DNA of 64,000 nt from Corynebacterium bovis DSM 20582 = CIP 54.80 (GCF_030408615.1 NZ_CP047187.1:1-64000), one strand, 5' to 3'. Counted from the first letter of the stretch, positions 33,165 to 42,748 are shown. Notes: a model not told the origin generated them from the letters alone. A program made the numbers and translations.

Positions 33165-34619
33165 TCACCGGGCCTGCTTCACGGCGGCGTCGATGACGGC
33201 GCGGCCGATCGGGGCGGCGACGGACCCGCCGGTGGCCTCCTGCCCCCGGTCGCCGCCGTTCTCGACGAGCACGGCGACGGCGACGTCCGCCTCCTGCGAC
33301 GGGCCGAAGGCCACGTACCAGGCGTGCGGGTTCGAGTCGCGGGAGTCCTCGCCGTGTTCGGCGGTGCCGGTCTTCGAGGCGATGTCCGTCCGGCCGCTGG
33401 AGTGCCGCTCCGCCCCGACCATGAGGTCGGTGAGCTGCGACGCCGTCCCCTCCGGGATGGCCTGCGTGACCTCCTTCGGCTGGGTCACCTCGAGCGGCGT
33501 GAGGTCCGGGCCGGTGACCTGCCGGATGAGGTGCGGTTCCATGCGCTTGCCCTTGTTCGCGATCGTCGCGGCGATGATCGCGTTCTGGAGCGGCGTGAGG
33601 GCGACGTCGCGCTGGCCGATCGCGGACTGCGCCAGGGCGGCGTCATCCGGGATCGGGCCGATCGTCGACGGCTGCACCGGCAGGCCGAGGGCGTCGGAGC
33701 CCTCCCCGATGCCGAAGCCGGCGGCGACGTCGCGGAACGGCTTGTCGCCGTGGCGGCCGACGAGGTCGACGAAGGCGGTGTTGCAGGACAGCTCGAAGGC
33801 GAGCCGGAGCGACGCCTCGGACCCGCTGCCGCACCGGGTGCCGTCGTAGTTCTCCAGCGTCGTCGCCGTGTCCGGGAGGGTGATCTGCGGCGCGGCGGTG
33901 AGCATGGTGTCCGCGGACTCGCCCTCGTTGAGCGCCGCGGCGGTCGTGATGAGCTTGAACGTCGACCCGGGCGGCTGGGTCTGCTGGGTCGCCCGGTTGA
34001 GCAGCGGGGCGGACGGGTCGTTCTGCAGGGCCGTGAAGGCCTCCGCCGCGGCCGCGCTGTCCGGCTGCGTGACGGACGCCGGGTTGAACGTCGGCGAGGA
34101 CGCCATCGCCAGCACCTCCCCGGTCGACGGACGGAGGGCGACGACGGCCCCCGAGTAGCCGCGCGAGGTGAGCTGGTCGTAGGCGACCTGCTGGACCGAC
34201 GGCTCGATCGTGAGGTCGACGTTCGCGCCCCGGACCTTCTTGCCCGTGACGGTGTCCCACACGCGGGTGGTGAAGAGGCTGTCGTCCGTCCCCATGAGGA
34301 TCTCGTTCTGGCTGGCCTCGAGCCCGGCGGCGCCGAACTGGTCGGACAGGTAGCCGGTGACGGCCCCGTACACGGCCGGGTCGGTGGGGTACTCCCGCTC
34401 GTAGAGGCCGTCGTGGTCGGCGACGGACCGGGCGAGGACCTGGCCGCCGGTCGTGATCTGGCCGCGTTCGCGGGACTTCAGCTCGTAGAAGCGTCGCCCG
34501 TTGAGGGGGTTCTCCGCGAGGCTGTCGGTGCGGAACCCCTGGACCCACGTGAGGTTGACGCCGAGGATGACGACGAGCACGAAGGAGAAGACGGTGACGG
34601 CACGGATGGACCTGTTCAC
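33165..34619 (-). CDS. pbpA: Class B penicillin-binding protein PbpA (transpeptidase)
   Basis: The 484-residue D,D-transpeptidase that partners the SEDS glycosyltransferase RodA. One N-terminal TM anchor (AVTVFSFVLVVILGVNLTWV) is followed by the dimerisation domain. The penicillin-binding domain has Ser219 in STFK, SCN and KTG (SKTGTAEH). GTG 34619 overlaps the rodA stop (GTGA) with GGAAGGGGG upstream, so the two are translationally coupled. Confidence 0.95.
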   Translation of the reverse strand: MNRSIRAVTVFSFVLVVILGVNLTWVQGFRTDSLAENPLNGRRFYELKSRERGQITTGGQVLARSVADHDGLYEREYPTDPAVYGAVTGYLSDQFGAAGLEASQNEILMGTDDSLFTTRVWDTVTGKKVRGANVDLTIEPSVQQVAYDQLTSRGYSGAVVALRPSTGEVLAMASSPTFNPASVTQPDSAAAAEAFTALQNDPSAPLLNRATQQTQPPGSTFKLITTAAALNEGESADTMLTAAPQITLPDTATTLENYDGTRCGSGSEASLRLAFELSCNTAFVDLVGRHGDKPFRDVAAGFGIGEGSDALGLPVQPSTIGPIPDDAALAQSAIGQRDVALTPLQNAIIAATIANKGKRMEPHLIRQVTGPDLTPLEVTQPKEVTQAIPEGTASQLTDLMVGAERHSSGRTDIASKTGTAEHGEDSRDSNPHAWYVAFGPSQEADVAVAVLVENGGDRGQEATGGSVAAPIGRAVIDAAVKQAR

Positions 34620-36046
34620 GGGGTGGTCCCCCTTCCGGGGTCGACGGCGGGCTGGTGGCCGGTCTCCGGCACGTACCCGGCCGCGGGGGCGTGCCCGGCC
34701 GCGGCGACGGCGGGGACGGCCGGGGACACCGGGGGCACCGGCGCGGCCCCGACCCCGGCCCCGACGACCGCCGGGCGGCGCGCGGAGTCCGAGATCCGGA
34801 GGAGGATCGCGAGGAGGATGTAGTTCGCCAGCAGCGACGAGCCGCCGTGGGACATGAAGGGCGTCGTGAGCCCCGTCATCGGGAGCATCGCCGAGATGCC
34901 GCCGCCGACGACGAAGACCTGGATGGCGATCGTGAGGGACAGCCCGGCGGCGACGAGCTTGCCGTAGGAGTCCCGCACCTGCATCGCCGCGGCGAACCCG
35001 CGGCTGACGAACACGACGAAGAGCATGAGCACGGCGAGCAGGCCGACGAGCCCGAGCTCCTCGCCGATCGCCGCGAGGATGTAGTCCGAGTGCGCGACCG
35101 GCACCATGTTCGGGTAGCCCTCGCCGAGCCCGGTGCCGGTGATGCCGCCGAAGGACAGGCCGAAGAGGGCCTGCGCCGGCTGGTACCCGGTGCCGTCGAA
35201 GTTCGCGACGGGGTCGATGAAGTTCGTGAACCGGTCCTGGATCTTGTCCGAGATCTGGAAGACGCCGTACGCGCCGACGGCGGCGAGGCCGATGCCGACG
35301 ACGAGCCAGGACGCCCGCCCGGTCGCCATGTACAGCATGCCGAGGACCGTGCCGAAGAGCAGCAGCGCCGGGCCGAAGTCGTTCATCGCCGCCATGATGA
35401 CGAGGGCCACGCCCCACACGACGAGGATCGGGCCGAGGTCGCGCAGACGCGGGAACTGGAGGCCGAGGACGTTGCGCCCGGCGACGGTGAACAGGCTGCG
35501 CTTGTTGACGAGCAGCGCGGCGAAGAACAGCAGGAGCATGATCTTCGAGAACTCGCCCGGCTGGATGGAGAACGGGCCGACCGAGATCCACACCTTCGCG
35601 TCCGCCGACGTCGACGACGGCCACACGATCGGCAGCGCGAGGAGCACGAGACCGGCGACGCCGAGGAGGTAGGAGTAGTTGTGCAGGCTGCGGTGGTCAC
35701 GGAGGAAGACGGTGACGACGACCATCAGGGCGACGCCGACGACCGTCCACATGACCTGGCCGGACACCGGCGGGGAACTCTCCGACCCGAGGTTGAGCCG
35801 GTAGATCATCGTCAGGCCGACCGCGTTGAGCACCGCGACGACCGGCAGCATGATCTGGTCGGCGTAGGGCGCCCGCCAGCACAGGACGAGGTGGGCGACG
35901 GCGAAGATCGCGACGTACCCGCCGACGAGGCCGAGCATCCCGGTCGTCACCTCGTTGCCCTGCGAGATCTCGAGGGCGGCGAGGGCCACCGCGAGGACGA
36001 CCGCCGAGAGCAGCAGCAGGCCGAGTTCGAGCATCCTGGCCTTCAC
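34616..36046 (-). CDS. rodA: SEDS-family peptidoglycan glycosyltransferase RodA/FtsW
   Basis: A 476-residue polytopic protein with about ten TM helices. SEDS motifs include VWISVGPFSIQPGEFSKI, AMNDFGPALLLFGTVLGMLYMATGR, QPAQALFGLSFGGITGTGLGEG, AHSDYILAAIGEELG and TTPFMSHGGSSLLANYILLAIL. It polymerises lipid II glycan chains with PbpA. The C-terminal 55 residues are Pro/Ala-rich and cytoplasmic. GTG 36046 lies one base after the pstP stop codon. Confidence 0.95.
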   Translation of the reverse strand: MKARMLELGLLLLSAVVLAVALAALEISQGNEVTTGMLGLVGGYVAIFAVAHLVLCWRAPYADQIMLPVVAVLNAVGLTMIYRLNLGSESSPPVSGQVMWTVVGVALMVVVTVFLRDHRSLHNYSYLLGVAGLVLLALPIVWPSSTSADAKVWISVGPFSIQPGEFSKIMLLLFFAALLVNKRSLFTVAGRNVLGLQFPRLRDLGPILVVWGVALVIMAAMNDFGPALLLFGTVLGMLYMATGRASWLVVGIGLAAVGAYGVFQISDKIQDRFTNFIDPVANFDGTGYQPAQALFGLSFGGITGTGLGEGYPNMVPVAHSDYILAAIGEELGLVGLLAVLMLFVVFVSRGFAAAMQVRDSYGKLVAAGLSLTIAIQVFVVGGGISAMLPMTGLTTPFMSHGGSSLLANYILLAILLRISDSARRPAVVGAGVGAAPVPPVSPAVPAVAAAGHAPAAGYVPETGHQPAVDPGRGTTP

Positions 36047-36047
36047 G

Positions 36048-37982
36048 TCAGCTCACCTCCCGGCAGGACACGCCCGGGGTCGTGAGGTCCTCCGGGTCCG
36101 CGTCCCCGGTCCGCGGGGCCGCGGAGGGGGTGGCGGGTGCCGACGGGGCCGCCCCGGGGGTCGCGGGTGCCGACGTCGCGGCGGGCGCGCCGGGACGGTC
36201 TCCCCGGTCGCCGGCCGCGCCGGGGGCGGTGCGCTCGCGCGTGACGCACGCGGGCAGGGTCTGGCCGGCGAGGCGCTGGATCTGGCCCTGGACCGCGTCG
36301 AAGCTGTCCTGCGGCAGGCCCTCGAGGGTGCCCCGCGCCGCCGGGGTGAGGTCGCGCGTCGTGAAGCGGTGGCACGAGGAGTCCGACCCGGGGTCGAGCA
36401 GCCGCACCTGGGCGGTCGGCGTGAGGCAGACGTCCTTCGACCGGGAGTGGAGCGAGACGCCGAGCACGGACCCGGGGACGCCGTTGTCGACGACGATCCG
36501 GTCCCCGTCCGTCGTCACGTAGTAGGTGTCCCCGATGCGCTGGTAGGCGTACCACCCGCCCGCACCGGCGGCGACGAGGAGGACGACGACGACCGCGAGC
36601 GTGACCCACAGCCCGCGGCGGCGCGGCCGGGTCGCCCCGGTGTCACCGCCGGCGTGGAGGTCCGCGCCGTCGTGGCCGGCGGCGACGCCGGCACCGGCGA
36701 CCGTCGCGTCCGCGCCCCGGGAGGCACCCCGGCGCCCGCGCCGGCCGGCGGGCCGGCGGGCGGGGCGACGGCGGCGGCCCGGGCGGGCGGCGGTCTGGCC
36801 GTCCGCGGGCTCGTCGGGCTGACCGGGGACGGTGCCGGCGGCACCGGCTGTCCCGGCCGCACCGGCGGCGCCGAGCGGGTGCGCGGCACCGGCGGCACCG
36901 CCGGCCGGGGTCGTGGCCGGGTCCGTGGCGGGGTCCGTCGCGGCCGCACCCGCGGCACCGGCGGCCGCCGCGCCACCCGGGGTGGCGTCCCCCGCGCCGG
37001 GCGCGGAGGCGGGGCCGGGGGTCCCGGCGGAGGACGGCGTCGTCCCCCCTCCGGGAGCGGGGGCGGACCCCGCGGCGGCCCCGGGGGTGAGCGTCGGGCC
37101 CGCACCGGAGGTGCTGTGGGCGCTCGTCCCGTGGCTCGCGTTCGCCGCGCGGGTGAGGACCCGGAAGCCGACCGCACGGCTCGCCGCCGTGTCCGGCCGG
37201 GGGATCTCCGGGGCGTCGAGGTTCACGGCCCCGCTGAGCACCGGGTCGGCGGGCAGGCCGGGCGTCGCGGCGTCGACGACGTCCGCGACGACGACCGTGA
37301 CGTTGTCCGGCCCGCCGCCGCGCAGGGCGATCTCGATGAGCCGGCGGCTCACCTCCGCGGGGGTGCCCTGGTCGAGGATCTCCTTGATCGTGTCCCGGCT
37401 CACCGGGTCGGACAACCCGTCCGAGCACAGCAGGTACCGGTCGCCCTCCCGGGCCTCGCGGACGGAGAGCGTCGGCTCCACCGCCCGGCCGGTGAGGGCC
37501 TTGAGGATGAGCGAGCGCTGCGGGTGGGAGCTCACGTCCTCCGGGTCGAGCTTGCCGTCGTCGACGAGGGACTGGACGAACGTGTCGTCCTTCGTGATCT
37601 GGGTGAGCTCCCCGTCGCGGAGGAGGTACGCCCGCGAGTCGCCGACGTGGCAGAGGCCCAGCCGGTCGCCGTCGAAGAGCAGGGCGGTGAGCGTGCAGCC
37701 CATGCCCTCCTGCGACGGGTGCTCCTCGACGTAGGCGGCGATCGCCCGGTTGCCCTCGTCCGTCGCCTCCGCGAGGCGGGTGAGCAGGCGGGACCCCGGG
37801 GCGTCCTCCTCCAGGTGCGCGAGCGCGCTGATGAGCAGCTGGGAGGCGACCTCCCCGGCCGCGTGACCCCCCATGCCGTCCGCGAGGGCCAGCAGGCGCT
37901 GGCCGGCGAACGCGGAGTCCTCGTTGTTGGTGCGGACCAGCCCGACGTCGGAGGCGGCGGCGTAGTTGAGGGTCAGGGTCAT
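36048..37982 (-). CDS. pstP: PP2C-type serine/threonine phosphatase PstP
   Basis: A 644-residue membrane phosphatase that reverses PknA/PknB signalling. The metal-binding PPM motifs are SDVGLVRTNNEDS, LLALADGMGGHAAGE, LCHVGDSRAYL, LLCSDGLSD and GGPDNVTVVV. A long Ala/Gly/Pro linker precedes one TM helix (LWVTLAVVVVLLVAAGAGGWYAY). An extracytoplasmic domain of about 150 residues follows with three Cys. ATG 37982 overlaps the fhaB stop (ATGA). Confidence 0.95.
   Translation of the reverse strand: MTLTLNYAAASDVGLVRTNNEDSAFAGQRLLALADGMGGHAAGEVASQLLISALAHLEEDAPGSRLLTRLAEATDEGNRAIAAYVEEHPSQEGMGCTLTALLFDGDRLGLCHVGDSRAYLLRDGELTQITKDDTFVQSLVDDGKLDPEDVSSHPQRSLILKALTGRAVEPTLSVREAREGDRYLLCSDGLSDPVSRDTIKEILDQGTPAEVSRRLIEIALRGGGPDNVTVVVADVVDAATPGLPADPVLSGAVNLDAPEIPRPDTAASRAVGFRVLTRAANASHGTSAHSTSGAGPTLTPGAAAGSAPAPGGGTTPSSAGTPGPASAPGAGDATPGGAAAAGAAGAAATDPATDPATTPAGGAAGAAHPLGAAGAAGTAGAAGTVPGQPDEPADGQTAARPGRRRRPARRPAGRRGRRGASRGADATVAGAGVAAGHDGADLHAGGDTGATRPRRRGLWVTLAVVVVLLVAAGAGGWYAYQRIGDTYYVTTDGDRIVVDNGVPGSVLGVSLHSRSKDVCLTPTAQVRLLDPGSDSSCHRFTTRDLTPAARGTLEGLPQDSFDAVQGQIQRLAGQTLPACVTRERTAPGAAGDRGDRPGAPAATSAPATPGAAPSAPATPSAAPRTGDADPEDLTTPGVSCREVS
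37036..37048 (+). repeat. GGCGTCGTCCCCC 13-mer in pstP linker
   Basis: Lies in the low-complexity linker before the TM helix; encodes GGTTP on the minus strand, a different frame from pknA. Confidence 0.75.
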
Positions 37983-38491
37983 GCTTCCATCCTCACGTGG
38001 GTCTGGCCGATGCGGATCTCCTGCCCGGCGCTGAGACTCTCCGGCTGGTCGATGCGGAGCCCGTCGAGGAAGGTCCCGTTGCGGGAGTCGAGGTCCTCGA
38101 CGTACCAGCCCGACCCGGTGTTGCTGAGGCGGGCGTGGGACGCGGAGGCGAAGTCGTCCTCGACGACGAGGGTGCACGCCGCGGACCGGCCGATTGTGAC
38201 CTCGCGGTAGCCCTCGAGGTCGAGGGTCGTCCCCGCGAGGGGTCCCGTGGTGAGCGTGAGCGACCGGGGGGCGGGGGCCCGCCGCAGACCACGTCCGAGG
38301 CGGGACCGCCCGGCCGGCTGACCTGCGGGGACGCCGCCGGCGGCGACGACCGGCGGGACCGGGTCGGCGGCCGCGCGGAGCCCGGAGGCCCGGTTCGCGT
38401 CCGCCCGGAGGGCGCGGAGGGTCATCCAGACGAAGAACCACAGCAACACCAGCAGGCCGATCTTGGCGAGCAGTAGCACAGTGGTCTGCAT
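37979..38491 (-). CDS. fhaB: FHA-domain protein FhaB (FipA-like)
   Basis: A 170-residue protein with one N-terminal TM helix (VLLLAKIGLLVLLWFFVWMTL). A C-terminal FHA domain (about 95-168) has VTIGRSAACTLVV, SHARLS and DLDSRNGTFLDG. FHA domains bind phosphothreonine, here on PknA/PknB substrates. In mycobacteria this protein links division to kinase signalling. AAGGAG lies about 10 nt before the ATG. Confidence 0.94.
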   Translation of the reverse strand: MQTTVLLLAKIGLLVLLWFFVWMTLRALRADANRASGLRAAADPVPPVVAAGGVPAGQPAGRSRLGRGLRRAPAPRSLTLTTGPLAGTTLDLEGYREVTIGRSAACTLVVEDDFASASHARLSNTGSGWYVEDLDSRNGTFLDGLRIDQPESLSAGQEIRIGQTHVRMEA

Positions 38492-38736
38492 GGGCTCTCA
38501 ACTCCTTGGATGGTCGGGGTGCGGCCGGGCGGGCCCCGACGGCGTGGGAGGACGCCCGGCCGACATCCGCGCGACGTGCCCGGATGGACAGGCCGAACAG
38601 GTGGTCCGTGCAGTTCCGCCCCGCGACGGCCGCGGAGCAGGTAGACGTGCCGTCGAGCCTATGTCATCGGAGAGGTCAATTCTAGACACCCCCCGCGGCC
38701 GCCCGGGCGGGGTGGGCCCGCCCGCCCCCGGCCCGG
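38492..38736. other. Gap between fhaA and fhaB with possible operon promoter
   Basis: 245 bp, mostly GC-rich. On the minus strand TAGAAT (38679-38684) in a short AT-rich island could start the fhaB-pknB transcript. No gene seen. Confidence 0.45.
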
Positions 38737-40065
38737 TCAGGAGAACCGGACCTCGATCTCGCTGTGGCCCATCGCGATGACGTCGCCGTCGGCGAGGAGC
38801 CAGTTGTCCACGGGGATCTCGTTGACGGTGGTGCCGTTCGTGGACTGCAGGTCGGTGAGCACGGCGTCGTACCCGTCCCACGTGATGTCCGCGTGCTGCC
38901 GGGACACACCCGTGTCGGGGATGCGCAGGTCGACGGCGTTCCCGCGGCCGACGAGGTTCGACCCGTGGCGCAGGACGAACGTGCGGTCCGAGCCGTCGCG
39001 CAGGTGTAGCGAGACCTGCGCCTCCGGGACGGCCGGGTCCCGGTCGGCGCCTTCGGCCCCGTCCTCCGCGTGGGCGCCGTGGCCGCGCCGGCCCGCGCCG
39101 CCGCTCACCGGGTCCGGCATGTTCGAGTGGGTGACGACCTCGGTGCCGGGGTAGCTGTGCGGGGTGTACGGCGGCTCGGTGGTCGTGTCGTCCGGGTTGA
39201 CGTCCTCCGGGGTCCTGGCCTGCGGGTACGCGGTCTCGCCGGGGTGGGGGAGGGGGTCGGGCCGCTCCTGGGGTTCGGAGTCGCGCCGCGGCTCCGGCCA
39301 GCCGTCGGCGGGGGCGGCGGACCGGTCGTCCCGCCCGTCGCGGCTGAGCCCGGTGCCGTGTCCGGGGTTGACGACGCTGCCCAGCGCCGCGGAGGCCCCG
39401 GCCGCCCCGGCGACGTCCGCGGCCGACCCGTCGCGGGCCCCGCCGGTGTCCGGCCGCTGACCGGCGGCGTGGTCCGGCTCGTGCTCCGGGGAGGGGGCGT
39501 CGTACTCCTTCCCGGCGACGGAGCGCCGGGCCGGCCCCGCCCGGTGGGGCCACTCGACCTGGCCGTCGGCGGCCGGCGCGGGGTCCCAGTGGTCGGCACC
39601 GGCCCCACCCCCGGCGGCGTACCCGCCGGCGGCACCGTCGGCGCTGTCCGCGCTGTCCGCCCCGTCCGCGCCGCCGGGCGCGACCGGGCGGCGGAAGTGG
39701 GACACGGCCTTGAGCTGGCCGGTGTGCAGGGAGCTGTCCCGCACGATGTCGACGGCGACGACCTCGTCGGTGGTCCAGCCCTCGTTGCGGAGGAAGCGGG
39801 CGAGGCGGTCGCGCAGGGAGTCCGCGAGGTCCGGCCGGTCCTCGAGCAGCGTCGCGTGGTCGCGGTCGGAGACGTGCACCGAGTAGTACGAGGGGGCGAA
39901 CAGGGTGCCGGCGGAGTCCTCCATGAGGGCGTCCTCCGCCTCCTGCTTGAGGAGTTCGTCGATCTCCGCGGGGACGACCTCGCCGCCGAAGACCCGCGCG
40001 AAGCCGTTGTCGAGGCCACGCTGGAGGGAACTGTCGAGTTTACGGAAACGCCCGAAGAGGTCCAT
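38737..40065 (-). CDS. fhaA: FhaA: DUF3662 plus FHA-domain protein
   Basis: A 442-residue protein. The N-terminal DUF3662 domain (1-125: MDLFGRFRKLDSSLQRGLDNGFARVF) is joined by a long Gly/Asp/Pro linker to a C-terminal FHA domain (about 350-442: LVGRGNAVDLRIPDTGVSRQHA, LQSTNGTTVN). In mycobacteria FhaA binds phosphorylated MviN and regulates lipid II export. First gene of the operon on the minus strand. Confidence 0.94.
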   Translation of the reverse strand: MDLFGRFRKLDSSLQRGLDNGFARVFGGEVVPAEIDELLKQEAEDALMEDSAGTLFAPSYYSVHVSDRDHATLLEDRPDLADSLRDRLARFLRNEGWTTDEVVAVDIVRDSSLHTGQLKAVSHFRRPVAPGGADGADSADSADGAAGGYAAGGGAGADHWDPAPAADGQVEWPHRAGPARRSVAGKEYDAPSPEHEPDHAAGQRPDTGGARDGSAADVAGAAGASAALGSVVNPGHGTGLSRDGRDDRSAAPADGWPEPRRDSEPQERPDPLPHPGETAYPQARTPEDVNPDDTTTEPPYTPHSYPGTEVVTHSNMPDPVSGGAGRRGHGAHAEDGAEGADRDPAVPEAQVSLHLRDGSDRTFVLRHGSNLVGRGNAVDLRIPDTGVSRQHADITWDGYDAVLTDLQSTNGTTVNEIPVDNWLLADGDVIAMGHSEIEVRFS

Positions 40066-40375
40066 GGGGGTGCCTTGCCTTTCTTCTCGGTTCCCGGGTG
40101 AGGCCGGGACTCTGCGGTCCGGTGCGCCTCCGCCGGGGTCTCCGACGGGAGGGACCGGGCGGGGCGGGCGCCTGCGGCGCGGGTCCGGTGCGCCGGGCCG
40201 GTGAGACCGGTCCGGTCACGCCTGACCGTGCGTTCTGCAGCGCAGGTGCGCCGATCTTTCCTGGTCACGGTGGGGTTCCGTCCGGTTGACGGTGCCACGG
40301 GCAGGGCGGGCGGGAGGGCGTGCGAGGTGGCTTCCGCGCATCCCCCGTGCGGTCCGGCCCTGAGGGTTGCGGACC

Positions 40376-40381
40376 ATTATA
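40376..40381 (-). promoter_or_regulatory. Consensus TATAAT promoter upstream of fhaA
   Basis: A perfect -10 within the AT-rich run ATTATAGAGCC. A good -35 is not seen. Predicted start about 40369, roughly 300 nt before the fhaA ATG. Confidence 0.6.
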
Positions 40382-40647
40382 GAGCCTGAACCAGCATAAA
40401 GAAGTCCCGGCGTGATCCCTGTGGATCCGCCGGGGCCTCGCGTGGGGCCGGCTGTGGGCCGCGTGTGCGCAGCGTGCGGGCCTGGTGAGGGGGCTGGTCC
40501 GGGTGCCGGTCCGGGTGCTGCGACGGGCCCGGTCGCGCGGGCCGGTCGGAGTCGGTCGGGGTCGCGGTCGGTGTCCGGGCCGGTGACGGCCGGTGTCCCG
40601 GGAGGGGTCCCGGGCCGCGCGCGGGGAGGGGGCGCGCAGGTGCGCCA

Positions 40648-40660
40648 GGGGGACGACGCC
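40648..40660 (-). repeat. GGCGTCGTCCCCC 13-mer, intergenic
   Basis: Perfect copy between fhaA and tRNA-Leu, about 30 bp from the tRNA promoter. Confidence 0.75.
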
Positions 40661-40686
40661 GTCCTCCGCCGCGGTGACGTGCACGT

Positions 40687-40715
40687 TTGGTCCGGTTCTG
40701 CGGGAGTGTTAGCAT
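40687..40715 (+). promoter_or_regulatory. Probable tRNA-Leu promoter
   Basis: TTGGTC (40687-40692), 17-bp spacer, TAGCAT (40710-40715). Confidence 0.55.
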
Positions 40716-40809
40716 GGTCGGGCACTGCACACAGCGTGTGCGTGTAGCCGTGTGTGAGCGACGGCGTCCGCGGACCGCGGACGGCGGCGCACAGGACACG
40801 GAACGTCAC

Positions 40810-40893
40810 GGGCGAGTGGCGGAATGGCAGACGCGCTGGCTTCAGGTGCCAGTGTCCCTTTGGGACGTGGGGGTTCAAGTCCCCCTTCGCCCA
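40810..40893 (+). tRNA. tRNA-Leu(CAG)
   Basis: 84 nt with the long variable arm of class II tRNAs (TGTCCCTTTGGGACG). Acceptor GGGCGAG pairs with TTCGCCC. The anticodon loop TTCAGGT gives CAG. CCA is not encoded. It follows fhaA upstream, as in mycobacteria. Confidence 0.96.
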
Positions 40894-40921
40894 CAGTGAG
40901 CGGCCGGGTGGCCGCCGGGAG

Positions 40922-40963
40922 AACCGGGTCGGGAATTCGAGAGAGTTCCCGGCCCGGTTTTCT
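40922..40963 (+). terminator. Terminator after tRNA-Leu
   Basis: AACCGGGTCGGGAA (40922-40935) pairs with TTCCCGGCCCGGTT (40946-40959) with a single mismatch, followed by TTCT. Confidence 0.85.
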
Positions 40964-41079
40964 CGTGTGCGCTCGTGGTGTGTGCTCGTCGTGTGCGCGC
41001 GCGGGGCGGCGCGCCGCCGGTGTGCGGTCGGGCAGTGCGGCGCGCGGCCGGCGCGCGCCAGGTCCGGCCGGCGCGTCCG

Positions 41080-42660
41080 TCAGCGCCCGTCGGCCCCCGC
41101 GACCGCGGTGGCCCCGGCGCTGCCCGCGTCGGACCCCGAACCGGACCCCTCACCGGTCCCGACCCCCGCACCGGTCCCGGCCTCCGGGGCCACGTACCGG
41201 TCCTTCGTCCGGATCGCGACGAGGCAGATCACCCCGCACACCACGGACACGACCGCGCCGGTGACGAGGATCGCGTCGAGCCCGGACATGAACGCCTCCG
41301 TCACCTCGCGGAGGCGGGGCTCCGGCAGGACGCCGCGCAGCACGTCGACGCGACCCGCCGTCGCGGCCTCCCGGACGGGGGCGGGGGCCCACGTCAGCGC
41401 GTCGACGTGGGCGGTGAGGATCGCGCCGAACACCGCGACGCCGGCGGCGGTGCCGAGGGGGAAGGCGCTGTTCGCGGCACCGGTCGCCGCGCCGGACCGG
41501 GACGCGGGCACGACGGCGACGGCGATGCCCATCATGTGGGGCATGGCCAGCCCCGCGCCGATGCCCGTGACGAGGAGCGGGCCGACCGCGGCGCGCCACG
41601 TCGAGTCCGGCCCGAGGGCGAGGGCCGCCCACAGGAGGCCGACGGCGGTGACGACCATCGCGACCCCCGTGACGATGTTGACCTTCCCCGTCTTCTCGAG
41701 GGCCGACGACGGCGCGGCGACGACGACCATCGGCATCGCGAGGGCGAGGAGGACCAGCCCGACGCCGACCGGGGAGAGCGCCTGGATGCCGGACAGCCAG
41801 AAGATGAGGTACGTGAGCAGGCCGAACGTCACGAGGCGGCCGGTGAAGGACAGGATGATCGCCGCGGTGAACGACGGCACGGCGAAGAGGCGGAGGTCGA
41901 GCAGGGCGTCCCCGCCGGCGCGCAGCTGGACGACGGCGAACACGGCGAGGAGGACGACGGCGACGGCGATCGCGCCGAGGACCCGCGGGTGCGTCCAGCC
42001 GTCCTCGGGGCCGGTGATGAGGGCGTAGTTCGCACCGAAGAGGCCGACGGCGACGAGCGCGGTGGAGACCCAGTCGCGCCCGGTGGACTGGCGTGGTGCG
42101 GTCGTCTTATTCGGGGCGACGATCCCCATGACGACGACGGCGATGAGGCTCACCGGGACGTTGACGGCGAAGATCCAGCGCCAGCCTCCGCCGCCGACGA
42201 GGAGCCCGCCGACGAGCGGGCCGAGGGCGGCCGCCGCCGCGCCCGCGGCCATGAAGGCGCCGACGGCGCGGGAGCGGGCGGCGTCGTCCCCCTCGTGCGT
42301 GTCGGCGATGAGGGGCATGCAGGTGCCGAAGACGAGGGTCGCGCCGACGGCCTGGCACACCCGGCCGGCGATGAGCGTGCCCGAGGACCCGGACAGCGCG
42401 CAGAGCAGGGACGATGCCGCGAAGATGAGGTGTCCGAGCATGAACAGGCGGTGGCGCGGCATGCGGTCGGACAGCGCGCCGACGCCGAGGAGGAGCGCGG
42501 CGAAGACGAGGACGTAGGCGTTGACGATCCACTGGGCGTCCTCGAGGCCGGCGGAGAACTCCCGGGTGATGTCCGGGAGGGCGATGGTGACGACGGTCAT
42601 GTCGAGTGTCATGAGCGCCGCGGAGAGGGCGACGACGGCGGTGAGCCAACGGGGTTTCAC
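41080..42660 (-). CDS. DHA2-family MFS drug/metabolite exporter
   Basis: A 526-residue transporter with about 14 TM helices (EmrB/QacA type). The TM1 motif LDMTVVTIALPDI and motif C (AMGAAAAALGPLVGGLL region) mark the DHA2 drug:H+ antiporters. It is divergent from the metallophore NRPS across a 281-bp gap, a position often taken by siderophore exporters. GTG 42660 has AGGAGA 6 nt upstream. The C-terminus is Gly/Ser/Ala-rich. Export of the NRPS product is inference; a drug or dye efflux role is the alternative. Confidence 0.88.
   Translation of the reverse strand: MKPRWLTAVVALSAALMTLDMTVVTIALPDITREFSAGLEDAQWIVNAYVLVFAALLLGVGALSDRMPRHRLFMLGHLIFAASSLLCALSGSSGTLIAGRVCQAVGATLVFGTCMPLIADTHEGDDAARSRAVGAFMAAGAAAAALGPLVGGLLVGGGGWRWIFAVNVPVSLIAVVVMGIVAPNKTTAPRQSTGRDWVSTALVAVGLFGANYALITGPEDGWTHPRVLGAIAVAVVLLAVFAVVQLRAGGDALLDLRLFAVPSFTAAIILSFTGRLVTFGLLTYLIFWLSGIQALSPVGVGLVLLALAMPMVVVAAPSSALEKTGKVNIVTGVAMVVTAVGLLWAALALGPDSTWRAAVGPLLVTGIGAGLAMPHMMGIAVAVVPASRSGAATGAANSAFPLGTAAGVAVFGAILTAHVDALTWAPAPVREAATAGRVDVLRGVLPEPRLREVTEAFMSGLDAILVTGAVVSVVCGVICLVAIRTKDRYVAPEAGTGAGVGTGEGSGSGSDAGSAGATAVAGADGR
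42280..42292 (+). repeat. GGCGTCGTCCCCC 13-mer in the MFS gene
   Basis: Lies in a loop of the exporter, encoding EGDDA (minus strand); followed by TC. Confidence 0.75.
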
Positions 42661-42748
42661 GGGTGTCTCCTGACGGGCCGGCGGGGGTGGTCACCCCCGG
42701 ATGTGAACGGTAATTATGATTGACAGGACTGTATCACTCCTGACAAAA

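Larger units (their letters stand above)
40066..40809. other. Intergenic region between fhaA and tRNA-Leu
   Basis: 744 bp with no convincing gene. It contains a perfect minus-strand TATAAT (40376-40381), one 13-mer copy (40648-40660) and the tRNA-Leu promoter (40687-40715). The 300 bp between the TATAAT and fhaA would be an unusually long leader or a separate small RNA. Confidence 0.6.

Noticed and set aside
28691-33196. 1501-codon plus-strand frame opposite pknA/pknB
   Set aside because: Low-complexity translation without motifs; the minus strand encodes canonical kinases.
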